A stretch of DNA of 64,000 bases from UBA4615 sp964399635 (GTDB lineage Bacteria > Pseudomonadota > Gammaproteobacteria > Burkholderiales > Burkholderiaceae_E), in contig CAYNRU010000043.1 of NCBI GenBank assembly GCA_964399635.1, forward strand, positions 124,001 through 188,000, in the 5' to 3' direction. The notes beneath the pieces are model-generated. The model did no database searches and was not told where the DNA came from. It saw only the letters and a list, made by a program, of their open reading frames with translations. Of this stretch, positions 1-8,965 are shown piece by piece. The position numbers were made by a program, and so were the translations under genes. Position 1 is the first letter of the stretch, and the number at the start of each line of letters is the position of its first letter.

Positions 1-267
1 GCCGAGCACCTGGATCACGGTGGCGCGGGCGCGGATGCCGAGGTGCGCGGTCAGGAAGGTGTGGAAATAGCCCTGCCGGGTGTGGTCGCCGGGATGGGCC
101 ACGACGACGCACTCGAGGTCCTCCTTCGCGAGGCCGGCCATCGCCATCGCCTCGAGCACGACGTCGGTGGCGAGCTCGTGCTCGAGCACCGCGTCGCCCT
201 GCGCCACGCGCTGGTAGGTGCCCACCGGCACGGCCCCGTAGCCGAGGATGGCGGCCCGGCGCGTCAT
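1..267 (-). CDS. Thiolase-family protein, N-terminal part (runs off the left edge)
   Basis: Only the first 89 residues are in the window. The start ATG is at 267 on the minus strand and the frame is open to base 1. The N-terminus reads MTRRAAILGYGAVPVGTYQR and later contains VVVAHPGDHTRQG. Such an AILGYGxVPVG opening is typical of thiolase-like/lipid-transfer proteins of the acetyl-CoA acetyltransferase superfamily. The catalytic Cys and His lie outside the window, so an active thiolase cannot be told from a non-catalytic SCP-x-like partner. It follows the minus-strand acyl-CoA ligase after 134 bp in the same direction, which suggests a shared transcript for acyl-CoA metabolism. Confidence 0.6.
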   Translation of the reverse strand, partial: MTRRAAILGYGAVPVGTYQRVAQGDAVLEHELATDVVLEAMAMAGLAKEDLECVVVAHPGDHTRQGYFHTFLTAHLGIRARATVIQVLG

Positions 268-401
268 GGCCGCACCGCGTGCAAGGAATGTCTCATTGCC
301 GGAAGTATCATCGATCACCGGCCGACGAGCGCGCCGGGCGAGCCGAAAGTTCACCGAGACGCCGCCGATGCCCGAAGCCCGTGCCCCGCGAAAGACCGGC
401 C

Positions 402-2027
402 TCAGCGCGCGACGTCGATGCCTTCGCGCTGGCGGTCCCACAGCGCGTCGCGGCGCGCGATCGCGTCCTGCTTGAGCTTGTACTTCTCGAGCTTCTCGGT
501 CGCGGTCTTGGGCAGCTCCCCGATGAACGCCACGAAGCGCGGCACCATGTAGTGGCTCATGTGCTCGGCCGCGAAGCGCACGACCTCGGCGTGCGTCATG
601 GCCATGCCCGGGTTGAGCACGACGTACACCATCACCTCGTCCTCGCTCAGCTCCGAGGGCACCGGCACCGCCGCCACCTCCAGGATGGCCGGGTGGCGCG
701 ACAGGATCATCTCGACCTCGTAGGCCGAGATGTTCTCGCCGCGCCGGCGGATCGCCTCCTTCTTGCGGTCCACGAAGTACAGGTAGCCGTCGGCGTCCAG
801 GTAGCCCCGGTCCCCGGTGCAGAACCAGCCGTCCACGAAGGCGCGCGCGGTCTCCTCGGGCATCCTGTAGTAGCCCTTCATCATCGAGCCCGGGTGCAGC
901 GGCCGGACCAGGATCTCGCCGACCTCGCCCGCGGCGAGCGGCGTGCCGTCGTCGTCGACGATGCGCAGCTCGGATGCGCCGCGCGCCGAGCCCGCCGAGC
1001 CCGCCTTGTCGGCCCGGTCCTCGGGCACGAAGGCGGTCACCGCGTAGTTCTCGGACATCGCGAACACCGAGGTCACCGCGACGCCGTAGCGCCGGCGCAG
1101 CTCCGCGTAAAGCGTGCGCGTCATCGGCACGGCCATGATCTGGCGCAGCGTGTGGTCGCGGTCGGCGGGCCCCTCGGTCAGCTGCAGCAGGATGTTGGTC
1201 ATCGCGCCGAGCGAATTGAACTGCGTGGCGCCCGAGGCGCGGATCTCGTCCCAGAAGCGGGTGGCCGAGAAGCGCGGCGACAGCGCGAACGCGGCGTCCG
1301 CCCACAGCGCCGCGCTGCACGAGAACCACATCGCGTTGGCGTGGAACAGCGGCAGGCACGCGAAGATCACGTCGTCGGGCCGATAGCCGTAGTCCTGCGT
1401 GATCGCGCGGCCGATGCCCAGGCCCTGCGAGTGCGGGCACAGCACGCCCTTGGAGGGGCCGGTGGTGCCGGAGGTGTAGATGATCAGCTGCGTGTCGTCG
1501 TGGCGCACCCGGTCCACCGGCGGGGCCGTGTCGTCGACGGACTCGAGCGCGCCGAGCGGCAGCACCTGCGCACCCGAGCCGCCGACGTCGAGCGCGGCGC
1601 CGGGCGTCGCGGCCCGCAGCAGGTAGCGCCGGACCTTGGGCAGGCGCCCCGCGATCGCGGCGATCCGGTCGGCCCACTCGGCGTCCACGACCACGGTGGT
1701 CGCATCCGACTGGTCGATGAAGTAGCGCAGCATCTCGCCCTTGGCCGCTGTGTTGAGCGGCACGGCCACCGCGCCGAGCTTGCCCAGGCCCCACACCACC
1801 CACAGGAACTCGGGGCAGTTGGGGAGCATCACCGCGACGTGGTCGCCGTGCCCGATGCCCTGCGCCGCGAAGCCGTTCGCATAGCGGCTGGTCATCGACT
1901 CCACGTCGGCGTAGGTGTAGCGCAGGCCCTGCCACAGCAGGAACGGGCGCTGCGGCACGCGGCGCGCCTTGTCCGCGAGGACGCGCCCGATGGTGCGCTC
2001 CTCGAGCGGGTAGTCGCGAGTCTCCAT
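402..2027 (-). CDS. AMP-dependent acyl-CoA ligase (crotonobetaine/carnitine-CoA ligase-like)
   Basis: A 541-residue ANL-superfamily adenylating enzyme that should activate a carboxylic acid with ATP and CoA to the acyl-CoA. The P-loop motif YTSGTTGPSKG is at about residues 184-194. The C-terminal hinge region reads GDRGYLDADGYLYFVDRKKE followed by RRRGENISAYEVE, and a lysine-containing C-terminal segment follows. The RRRGENIS variant resembles crotonobetaine/carnitine ligases, but the substrate cannot be read from sequence. The start ATG at 2027 is chosen because a good Shine-Dalgarno (GGGAGAGG) lies just upstream and the protein has the family length. It is divergent from the second ligase at 2313, with a 285-bp gap between them. 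Confidence 0.85.
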   Translation of the reverse strand: METRDYPLEERTIGRVLADKARRVPQRPFLLWQGLRYTYADVESMTSRYANGFAAQGIGHGDHVAVMLPNCPEFLWVVWGLGKLGAVAVPLNTAAKGEMLRYFIDQSDATTVVVDAEWADRIAAIAGRLPKVRRYLLRAATPGAALDVGGSGAQVLPLGALESVDDTAPPVDRVRHDDTQLIIYTSGTTGPSKGVLCPHSQGLGIGRAITQDYGYRPDDVIFACLPLFHANAMWFSCSAALWADAAFALSPRFSATRFWDEIRASGATQFNSLGAMTNILLQLTEGPADRDHTLRQIMAVPMTRTLYAELRRRYGVAVTSVFAMSENYAVTAFVPEDRADKAGSAGSARGASELRIVDDDGTPLAAGEVGEILVRPLHPGSMMKGYYRMPEETARAFVDGWFCTGDRGYLDADGYLYFVDRKKEAIRRRGENISAYEVEMILSRHPAILEVAAVPVPSELSEDEVMVYVVLNPGMAMTHAEVVRFAAEHMSHYMVPRFVAFIGELPKTATEKLEKYKLKQDAIARRDALWDRQREGIDVAR

Positions 2028-2312
2028 GCTGCCTCTCCCTTCGCGTGGCCGGCGCGCAGGCAGGGCGCCGACGCCGGGCGAGTATAGGGTTGCCGCAGGC
2101 TTGTCGGACGATCCTGCCGCCGCTGCGCATCGCGCAGGTGCTCGCCGACTGGGTCGGGGACTGACCCGCGGGCGCGCGGGCCGGCCGGCCCGCGATTGCT
2201 GTATGTTCGGGATCGAGAAGCGGGCATCGCCCCTGTCCTGTGGGCGACCCTGCACCCGGGCGGACGCGCGCCGCCCGGACACCACACCGAGGACGACGAG
2301 GAGGCAGGGCCC

Positions 2313-3857
2313 GTGGCATCGAGCATCGAGCAACTCATCGGACGGGCAGGCGCGCTGACCGTGGGCGAGTTGCTGCGCGCGCAGGCGCGGCGCGTGCCCG
2401 AGCAGATCGCGGTCGACGACGGCGTCGCTGCGCTGAGCTTCGCCGCGCTCGATGCGCGCAGCAACCGGCTGGCCAACGCGCTCGCGGCGCTCGGCGTGAC
2501 GCGCGGCGCGCGCATCGCGATCCTGTCCGAGAACCGCGCCGAGTTCCTCGAGGCCAGCTTCGCGGCGGCGCGGCTCGGCGCGATCCTGTGCGCGCTCAAC
2601 TGGCGGCTTGCCCGCGCCGAGCTCGCGCACTGCGTCGCGCTGGTCGAGCCCGCGGTCGTGCTGCTGTCGCCGCGCTTCGAGGCCGCCTACCGGGCGACCG
2701 GCGCGGCCGTCCCCGCCGAGATCCTGCTCGGGCCCGACTACGAGCGGCGCCTCGCGCAGGCCGACGCCACCGAGCCGCCGCTGGTCGCGCAGCCCGAGGA
2801 CGGCCTGCTGATCCTGTACACCAGCGGCACCACCGGCATGCCCAAGGGCGCGCTGATCAGCCACCGCGCCGAGCTCGCGCGGATGGACGTCAGCCGCATC
2901 GACGCCGGCCTGCAGCCCGGCGACAACTTCGTGGCCTGGGCGCCGATGTTCCACATGGTGTCGCTCGAGCATGCGCTGCACGTGCTGGAGCTGGGCGGCA
3001 CGGTCTTCGTGGTCGACGGCGCCGACATCGCGCGGCTCGTGCACCTCGTGCGGACCGAGCGCCTGTGGTGGCTGGTGCTGATCCCCGGCATGATCGAGCA
3101 GCTGGTGGACGCGCTGCGCGAGGGCGGCGTCCGGCCCCGCGGCATCCGGCTCGTCGGCGCGCTGGCCGACCTCGTCTCGCCGCAGCTGATCGCACAGGCC
3201 TCGCGCCTGCTCGAGGCGCCCTACTGGAACACCTTCGGCTCGACCGAGACCGGCATGCTGCCCGCCGCCGGCACGCGCCTGGCGATCGGCGAGGCGCCCG
3301 ACTGCCTCGACAAGGCCCACAGCTCGCTGTATCGCTGGCGGCTGGTCGACAGCGAGGACCGCGACGTCGTGCGCGGCGACCCGGGCGAGATCGCCGTGCG
3401 CGGCCCGACCGTGTTCAGCGGCTACTGGCGGGCCGACGCGGTCAACGAGGTCGAGTTCCGCGGCGGCTGGTTCCACATGGGCGACCTGTTCGTCGAGCAC
3501 CCCGACGGGCGCCTGGGCTTCGTGGACCGCGCCAAGTACCTGATCAAGTCGGGTGGCGAGAACATCTATCCGAGCGAGATCGAGCGGGTGCTGATGGCCG
3601 ACCCGCGCGTCGCCGAGGTGGTGGTCGTGCGCCGGCGCGACGACCGCTGGGGCGAGGTGCCGGTCGCCTTCGTCGCGCTGCAGACGCCGGGCGTACCCGC
3701 CGACGAACTGATGCGCGTGTGCCGCGCCGGCCTGTCCTCCTACAAGCTGCCCCGGGAGATCCGCTTCGTCGCCTCCCAGGACGACTTCCCCCGCAGCACC
3801 AGCGGCAAGGTGCAGCGCCAACTCGTCGAGCGATGGCTCGAGCCGGGAGCCTCATGA
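2313..3857 (+). CDS. AMP-dependent acyl-CoA synthetase (long/medium-chain FACS-like)
   Basis: A 514-residue ANL enzyme. The start is taken as GTG at 2313 because GAGGAGGCAGGG lies directly upstream; the frame is open further 5' but that part does not look like protein. The motif YTSGTTGMPKGA is at about residues 169-180. GWFHMGDLF and the hinge FVDRAKYLIKSGGENIYPSE follow, and the adenylation lysine is in PRSTSGKVQ near the C-terminus. The predicted reaction is ATP-dependent formation of an acyl-CoA of unknown chain. The stop overlaps the start of the GST-like gene (ATGA), so the two are translationally coupled. Confidence 0.87.
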   Translation: MASSIEQLIGRAGALTVGELLRAQARRVPEQIAVDDGVAALSFAALDARSNRLANALAALGVTRGARIAILSENRAEFLEASFAAARLGAILCALNWRLARAELAHCVALVEPAVVLLSPRFEAAYRATGAAVPAEILLGPDYERRLAQADATEPPLVAQPEDGLLILYTSGTTGMPKGALISHRAELARMDVSRIDAGLQPGDNFVAWAPMFHMVSLEHALHVLELGGTVFVVDGADIARLVHLVRTERLWWLVLIPGMIEQLVDALREGGVRPRGIRLVGALADLVSPQLIAQASRLLEAPYWNTFGSTETGMLPAAGTRLAIGEAPDCLDKAHSSLYRWRLVDSEDRDVVRGDPGEIAVRGPTVFSGYWRADAVNEVEFRGGWFHMGDLFVEHPDGRLGFVDRAKYLIKSGGENIYPSEIERVLMADPRVAEVVVVRRRDDRWGEVPVAFVALQTPGVPADELMRVCRAGLSSYKLPREIRFVASQDDFPRSTSGKVQRQLVERWLEPGAS

Positions 3858-4789
3858 CCACCGCCGCGGACGCGCTGCCGATCCTGCACCACTACGACTT
3901 CTCGCCCTTCGCCGAGAAGGTCCGGCTCGCGCTCGGCCTCAAGGGCATCCACTGGCGCTCGGTGATCGCGCCGTCCTTCATGCCCAAGCCCGACCTGGTC
4001 GCGCTCACCGGCGGCTACCGGCACATCCCGGTGCTGCAGGTGGGTGCCGACGTGTTCTGCGACACCCGCACGATTCTGCGCGAGCTCGACCGCCGCGTGC
4101 CCTCGCCGCCCCTGATCCGCGCCGAGACCGCGGGCGTGTCGGTCGCCTTCGAGTCCTGGGCCGAGCGGGACCTGTTCTGGCCCATCGCCCGCTACGCGAG
4201 CGGCGTCAACGCGCTGACCATGGACCCGCGGCTGCACCTCGACCGCGCGACGCTGCGCGGCAAGCCCCCGCCCTCGGCCGAGCGACTGCAGGCCGTGGCG
4301 CGGCGCAACCTGCGCCAGCTGCGCCCCTGCCTGCCGGTCGTCGAGAACCGCTTCGCCGACGGCCGCCCGTGGCTGCTGCCCGACGGGCCCGGCCAGGAGG
4401 ACCTCGCGACCTACCACGCGCTGTGGTTCCTCGGCGCGCTACCGATCGACTGCTCGGCCGAGCTCGAGCCCTATCCCGCCACCCGCGCCTGGATGGCGCG
4501 GGTGGCGGCCATCGGCCACGGCACCCGCGAGGACCTGTCTGCCGCCGAGGCGCTCGCCGTCGCCGCGCGCTGCACGCCGCGCGACCCCGTCCCGAGCATC
4601 GACGACGACTCCATGCCCGAGCTCGGCCGGCAGGTCGCCATCCGCCCGGACGACTACGCCACCGCCGCGGTCGAGGGCGCGCTCGCGCACATCGACCGAG
4701 ACGACGTGTCGCTGCGCCGCACCGACCCCGTGCTCGGCGAGGTGGTCGTGCACTTCCCGCGCGTGGGCTACACCCTCAGCGAGCGATGA
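3854..4789 (+). CDS. Glutathione S-transferase family protein with long C-terminal domain
   Basis: A 311-residue protein. The N-terminus has the thioredoxin-like GST fold: HHYDFSPFAEKVRLALGLKG with Ser in place of the usual catalytic Ser/Cys/Tyr position, then a cis-Pro segment (RHIPVLQVG) and the glutathione-binding segment DTRTILREL. An all-helical GST_C region follows. About 90 C-terminal residues are outside the standard GST length (usually 200-230). Its ATG overlaps the TGA of the ligase, and the SDR starts 7 bp after its stop. A role in the same acyl-CoA or aromatic/xenobiotic pathway is inferred from this packing; the substrate is unknown. Confidence 0.75.
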   Translation: MTTAADALPILHHYDFSPFAEKVRLALGLKGIHWRSVIAPSFMPKPDLVALTGGYRHIPVLQVGADVFCDTRTILRELDRRVPSPPLIRAETAGVSVAFESWAERDLFWPIARYASGVNALTMDPRLHLDRATLRGKPPPSAERLQAVARRNLRQLRPCLPVVENRFADGRPWLLPDGPGQEDLATYHALWFLGALPIDCSAELEPYPATRAWMARVAAIGHGTREDLSAAEALAVAARCTPRDPVPSIDDDSMPELGRQVAIRPDDYATAAVEGALAHIDRDDVSLRRTDPVLGEVVVHFPRVGYTLSER

Positions 4790-4796
4790 CCCCGGC

Positions 4797-5582
4797 ATGA
4801 GCATCCCCACGACCACCGACCACCTCGCCGACCGCGTCGCGCTGGTCACCGGCGCCGCCTCGGGCATCGGCGCGGCCACCGTCGAGGTCATGCTGCGCGA
4901 GGGCGCGCTGGTGCTGGCCACCGACATCGACGACCGGGCCGGCGCCGCGCTGACCGAGCGGCTGTCGGGCAGCCGAGGCCGGCTCCTGTTCCTGCGGCAC
5001 GACGTCACCAGCGAGTCCGACTGGGCGGCGGCGGCGGCGGCGGCCCAGGCGCACTTCGGCCCGCTCGACGTGCTCGTCAACAACGCCGGCATCGCGCCGC
5101 CCCTCAAGACCCTGGCGGCGACCACGCTCGACGAGTGGCGCCGCGTGATCTCGGTCAACCTCGACGGCGCCTTCCTCGGTGTGCGCGAGGGCTTGCGCGC
5201 GATGGCGGGGCGCGGCGGCTCGATCGTCAACGTGTCCTCGGTCGCCGGCCTGGTCGGCATGCCGCTCACCGGCGCCTACGGCGCCTCCAAGGCCGGCGTG
5301 CTGCTGCTCACCAAGGGGGCCGCGCTCGAGGGCGCGCACCTGTCGCCGCCGGTGCGCGTCAACGCCGTGCACCCCGGCTACATCAGCACCGCGATGACCG
5401 GCGAGATCTCGGAGCTGCTCGGCGCCGAGCGCTTCGAGCGCCGCGTGCGCGCGATGGTGCCGCTCGAGCACATGGGCGACGCACGCGATGTCGCCGAGGC
5501 GATCGCCTTCCTCGCGGGCGGGCGCTCCAGGTTCACCACCGGCTCGAGCGTCGTCGTCGACGGCGGCTGGACCGCGCACTGA
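4797..5582 (+). CDS. Short-chain dehydrogenase/reductase (SDR)
   Basis: A 261-residue classical SDR. The NAD(P)-binding motif VTGAASGIG is at residues 17-25. An Asp at the end of the second beta strand (ATDIDDR) suggests NAD(H) preference. NNAG is at about 95-98, the catalytic Ser is in NVSSVAG, and the catalytic YGASK (Tyr161, Lys165) is present. It would oxidise or reduce a hydroxyl/keto group in the cytoplasm, possibly the 3-hydroxyacyl or cyclic-alcohol step of the pathway encoded by the two preceding genes. It is the last gene of a three-gene run 2313-5582; 152 bp separate it from serC. Confidence 0.85.
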   Translation: MSIPTTTDHLADRVALVTGAASGIGAATVEVMLREGALVLATDIDDRAGAALTERLSGSRGRLLFLRHDVTSESDWAAAAAAAQAHFGPLDVLVNNAGIAPPLKTLAATTLDEWRRVISVNLDGAFLGVREGLRAMAGRGGSIVNVSSVAGLVGMPLTGAYGASKAGVLLLTKGAALEGAHLSPPVRVNAVHPGYISTAMTGEISELLGAERFERRVRAMVPLEHMGDARDVAEAIAFLAGGRSRFTTGSSVVVDGGWTAH

Positions 5583-5734
5583 CCCGGGCGGGCCGGCCCT
5601 GCCCTGCCCGGGTCGCGGGTCGCGGTGCCCGGTCCGCGGCGCGCGGCGCCCGGCGCGGCCCCTGCGCTATGATCGGCGCGCGCCTGCGAGCCGCCCCCGG
5701 GGCGCGTCCGCCACGCCGCACTCCAGGAGACCCG

Positions 5735-6817
5735 ATGCGATCCGTCTACAACTTCAGCGCCGGCCCCGGCGTCCTCCCCGAAGCCGTGCTCGAGCAGGCC
5801 GCCGCCGAGATGCTCGACTGGCACGGATCGGGCCAGTCGGTGATGGAGATGAGCCATCGCGGCAAGGAGTACATGTCGATCCACGCGCAGGCCGAGCAGG
5901 ACTTCCGCACGCTGCTCGGCGTGCCCGACGACTACGCGGTGCTGTTCCTGCAGGGCGGCGCGACCCAGCAGTTCGCGATGGTGCCGATCAACCTGATGCG
6001 CGGGCACCGGGGCGCCGACTACGTGCACACCGGCGAGTGGTCCAAGAAGGCGATCAAGGAGGCCGGGCTCTTCGGCAAGGTCAACGTGGCCGCGTCGGCC
6101 GAGGACCGCAAGTTCGCCTACGTGCCCGAGCGCGCCGGCTGGCGGCTCGACCCGGACGCCGCCTACGTGCACATCTGCAGCAACGAGACCATCGGCGGCG
6201 TCGAGTTCGACTGGGTGCCCGACACCGGCGAGGTGCCGCTGGTGGCCGACGTGTCCTCGCACTTCATGTCGCGCCCGATCGACGTCCCGCGCTACGGTCT
6301 GATCTACGGCGGCGCGCAGAAGAACATCGGGCCGGCGGGGCTGACGATCGTGGTGGTGCGCAAGGACCTGCTCGGGCACGCGCCCGCGGGCACACCCACC
6401 ATGCTCGACTACAAGCAGCAGGCCGACAACGACTCCATGCTCAACACGCCGCCCACCTGGGCGATCTACGTGGCGGGCCTGGTGTTCCGCTGGCTGATGG
6501 CGCAGGGCGGCGTGGCCGGCATCGAGCAGCGCAACATCGCCAAGGCCAGGCTGCTGTACGACTGCCTCGACGCATCCTCGTTCTTCTCGAACCCGGTCGC
6601 ACCTGCCGACCGCTCGCGGATGAACGTGCCGTTCACCCTGGCCCGCCCGGAGCTCGACGACGCCTTCCTCAAGGGCGCCGAGGCGCGCGGCATGCTGCAG
6701 CTCAAGGGCCACCGCTCGGTGGGCGGCATGCGCGCCTCGATCTACAACGCGATGCCCCTGGAGGGCGTGCAGCAGCTCGTCGCGTACATGCGCGAGTTCG
6801 AGGCCCGTCATGCCTGA
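5735..6817 (+). CDS. serC: Phosphoserine aminotransferase
   Basis: 360 residues, the normal SerC length. PLP-dependent transamination of 3-phosphohydroxypyruvate with glutamate gives phosphoserine in serine biosynthesis (and 4-phosphohydroxythreonine for PLP synthesis). The N-terminus VYNFSAGPGVLPEAVL is diagnostic. HRGKEYMSI and FLQGGATQQF match substrate and phosphate-binding regions, and the PLP lysine is in YGGAQKNIGP (about Lys196). The start at 5735 is supported by CCAGGAGAC upstream and by the conserved N-terminus. The gene overlaps the following serA-like gene by 8 bp. Confidence 0.95.
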   Translation: MRSVYNFSAGPGVLPEAVLEQAAAEMLDWHGSGQSVMEMSHRGKEYMSIHAQAEQDFRTLLGVPDDYAVLFLQGGATQQFAMVPINLMRGHRGADYVHTGEWSKKAIKEAGLFGKVNVAASAEDRKFAYVPERAGWRLDPDAAYVHICSNETIGGVEFDWVPDTGEVPLVADVSSHFMSRPIDVPRYGLIYGGAQKNIGPAGLTIVVVRKDLLGHAPAGTPTMLDYKQQADNDSMLNTPPTWAIYVAGLVFRWLMAQGGVAGIEQRNIAKARLLYDCLDASSFFSNPVAPADRSRMNVPFTLARPELDDAFLKGAEARGMLQLKGHRSVGGMRASIYNAMPLEGVQQLVAYMREFEARHA

Positions 6818-8015
6818 TCGCGCCCGCGGCTTCCGGATCCGGGTGCTGAACCAGGTCTCGCGCACCGGCCTGGATCGCCTGCCCGCGTCGCTCTACACGC
6901 TGGGCCCTGCTATCGCCGAGCCGCACGCGATCCTGCTGCGCTCGGCCGACCTGCACGGCGCCGAGATCCCGGCCACCGTGAAGGCGATCGCGCGGGCCGG
7001 CGCCGGCACCAACAACGTGCCGGTCGATGCGATGAGCCTGCGCGGCGTGCCGGTCTTCAACGCGCCCGGCGCCAACGCCAACGCGGTCAAGGAGCTGGTG
7101 CTGGCGGGCATGCTGCTGTCGGCGCGCAACCTGCCGGCCGCGCTGCGCTTCGTGGACGGCCTGGACGCCGGCTCGGCCGAGCTCGAGCGCACCGTCGAGG
7201 ACGGCAAGAAGGCGTTCAGCGGCTTCGAGCTGGCCGGCCACACGCTCGGGGTGATCGGACTGGGGCGCATCGGCTGCCTGGTGGCCGATGCGGCGATCCG
7301 GCTCGGCATGCAGGTGATCGGCTACGACCCCGAGATCACCGTCGACGCCGCCTGGAGCCTGCCCGCCCAGGTGCGGCGCGCGCAGAGCGTGCCCGAGCTG
7401 CTGCGCGGCGCGCACTTCGTGTCCCTGCACGTGCCGCTGTTCGCCGCGACCCGCGGGCTGATCGATGCCCGCGCTCTGGACGCCTGCAGGCCGGGCACGG
7501 TGCTGCTGAACTTCTCGCGCGAGGGCGTGGTCGATGAGCCCTCGGTCCGCGCGGCGCTGGACTCGGGCACGCTGCGCCACTACGTGAGCGACTTCCCCAC
7601 CGCCGGCCTGCTCGGCCACCCCCGCTGCGTCGCGCTGCCCCACCTGGGCGCCTCCACGCTCGAGGCCGAGGAGAACTGCGCGGTGATGGTGGTCGACCAG
7701 CTGCGCGACTACCTCGAGCACGGCAACGTGCGCAACGCGGTCAACTTCCCGGACGTGACGCTGGCGCGCGAGTCCGAGTTCCGCGTGGCCATCGCCAACG
7801 CCAACGTGCCGAACATGCTCGGGCAGATCAGCACCGCGATGGCGCAGGTGGGGCTCAACATCCACAACATGCTCAACAAGTCGCGCGGCGACGTCGCCTA
7901 CACGCTGGTGGACATCGACAGCCCGGTGCCGCCGGAGGCGATCGCCGCGATCGAGCGGATCGCGGGCGTGCTGTCGGTGCGCGACCTGCCGCTCGCAGCG
8001 GTCCGGGAGGCCTGA
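6810..8015 (+). CDS. serA: D-3-phosphoglycerate dehydrogenase (SerA type with ACT domain)
   Basis: 401 residues, close to the 410 of the Escherichia coli enzyme. It oxidises 3-phosphoglycerate to 3-phosphohydroxypyruvate with NAD, the committed step of serine synthesis. Visible are the GAGTNNVPVDA segment, the Rossmann motif GVIGLGRIG (about 148-156), the catalytic-loop arginine region LLNFSREGVVDE and the His-containing LPHLGASTLEAEEN. A C-terminal ACT-type regulatory domain (about 325-401) contains GQISTAMAQVGLNIHNMLN, which implies serine feedback. Gene order serC-serA with overlapping frames supports the call. Confidence 0.9.
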   Translation: MPDRARGFRIRVLNQVSRTGLDRLPASLYTLGPAIAEPHAILLRSADLHGAEIPATVKAIARAGAGTNNVPVDAMSLRGVPVFNAPGANANAVKELVLAGMLLSARNLPAALRFVDGLDAGSAELERTVEDGKKAFSGFELAGHTLGVIGLGRIGCLVADAAIRLGMQVIGYDPEITVDAAWSLPAQVRRAQSVPELLRGAHFVSLHVPLFAATRGLIDARALDACRPGTVLLNFSREGVVDEPSVRAALDSGTLRHYVSDFPTAGLLGHPRCVALPHLGASTLEAEENCAVMVVDQLRDYLEHGNVRNAVNFPDVTLARESEFRVAIANANVPNMLGQISTAMAQVGLNIHNMLNKSRGDVAYTLVDIDSPVPPEAIAAIERIAGVLSVRDLPLAAVREA

Positions 8016-8061
8016 CGGCGCGCACGGCGGGCGGTGGCATACTGGCCCGTCGGAGGGCCCG

Positions 8062-8865
8062 TTGACCGAACAGGAAGTCCACCACCCGCTGCGCCCCGTC
8101 CTCAGGAACTGGCTGTGGGAGCGCGGCCGCATCGGCACCCGCTGGCTGCGCTGCGCCGACGGCGAGATCGGCTTCGACGAAGGCAAGAAGGCGCACTTCG
8201 CGGCCGAGCCCCCGATCCACGTGCCGCTCGGCGCCGACGCCGACGCGGCCACCGACACGCGCCATGTGGGCCCGCCGGTGCACGAGGCCGGCCTCGCGCG
8301 CTTCCTGCGCGCCGCGCAGCTCGGCAGGCCCGAGGAGGCCGGGTCGCCCGCCGACGTCGCGCGCTCGGTGCAGGACTGCGTCGAGATCGCGCTGTGCTGC
8401 GCTTACCAGGCCGACGCGCGGCGCTCGCAGGCGCGCTGGGCGCTCGAGCCGATGTTCGACGACGAGATCCGGGCCGCGGTGGTGGCCGACGTGCGCCGCC
8501 TCTATGTGCCGCTGCGCGCGCAGCTCGCCCTCTACGACTGGACCGTGTTCCACGGCCTGCCCGTGCCGCTGCTGCTGAGCGAGTCGCCCTTCGTCGACTG
8601 GCGGGTGCGCGCGCAGCCCGCGGTGCCCTTCGTGTCGATGCCGCTCGGGCCCTACTGCCTGCTGGTTGGCGCGCCGTCCAACAAGACCAGCCGCGCCGGC
8701 CCCGTCGCCTGGAAGAGCGTGGTGTCGATGGGCCCCTTCAAGGACCAGAACCGGCATGTGATCGAGGGTGCGAGGCAGTGGCTGGTGGCGACCACCGACG
8801 AGCAGTTGCTCGCCCTGCAGCCCCGCTACCTGCCGCCGGAGCCGCCGGCCAAGCCGGCCGGCTGA
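8062..8865 (+). CDS. Conserved hypothetical protein (possible DUF4238-like C-terminus)
   Basis: 267 residues, unrecognised overall. The start is TTG at 8062, chosen because GGAGG lies at 8052-8056. The N-terminal part is basic and mixed. The centre has LALYDWTVFHGLPVPLLLSE and the C-terminus has PFVSMPLGPYCLLVGAPS, a pattern reminiscent of the terminal motif of DUF4238 proteins; this resemblance is from memory and weak. A 120-bp segment (8656-8775) encoding CLLVGAPSNKTSRAGPVAWK and the residues after it recurs at 10490-10609 at about 82 percent identity. It lies 46 bp after serA on the same strand and might be co-transcribed. Confidence 0.5.
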   Translation: MTEQEVHHPLRPVLRNWLWERGRIGTRWLRCADGEIGFDEGKKAHFAAEPPIHVPLGADADAATDTRHVGPPVHEAGLARFLRAAQLGRPEEAGSPADVARSVQDCVEIALCCAYQADARRSQARWALEPMFDDEIRAAVVADVRRLYVPLRAQLALYDWTVFHGLPVPLLLSESPFVDWRVRAQPAVPFVSMPLGPYCLLVGAPSNKTSRAGPVAWKSVVSMGPFKDQNRHVIEGARQWLVATTDEQLLALQPRYLPPEPPAKPAG

Positions 8866-8965
8866 CCGACGCCCGTCCGTGCCGGGGTCGGCCGGTCGGG
8901 AGCGCGGCCGCCGTGCACGGCGCGTCCCCCGACCCGCGGCGCGCCTCTGCGCGCGACCCTCGCCC

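Noticed and set aside
279..2087. 602-codon plus-strand open frame opposite the acyl-CoA ligase
   Set aside because: It is antisense to a clear ANL enzyme; the translation is Arg/His/Gly-rich low-complexity, as expected from the complement of GC-biased codons.
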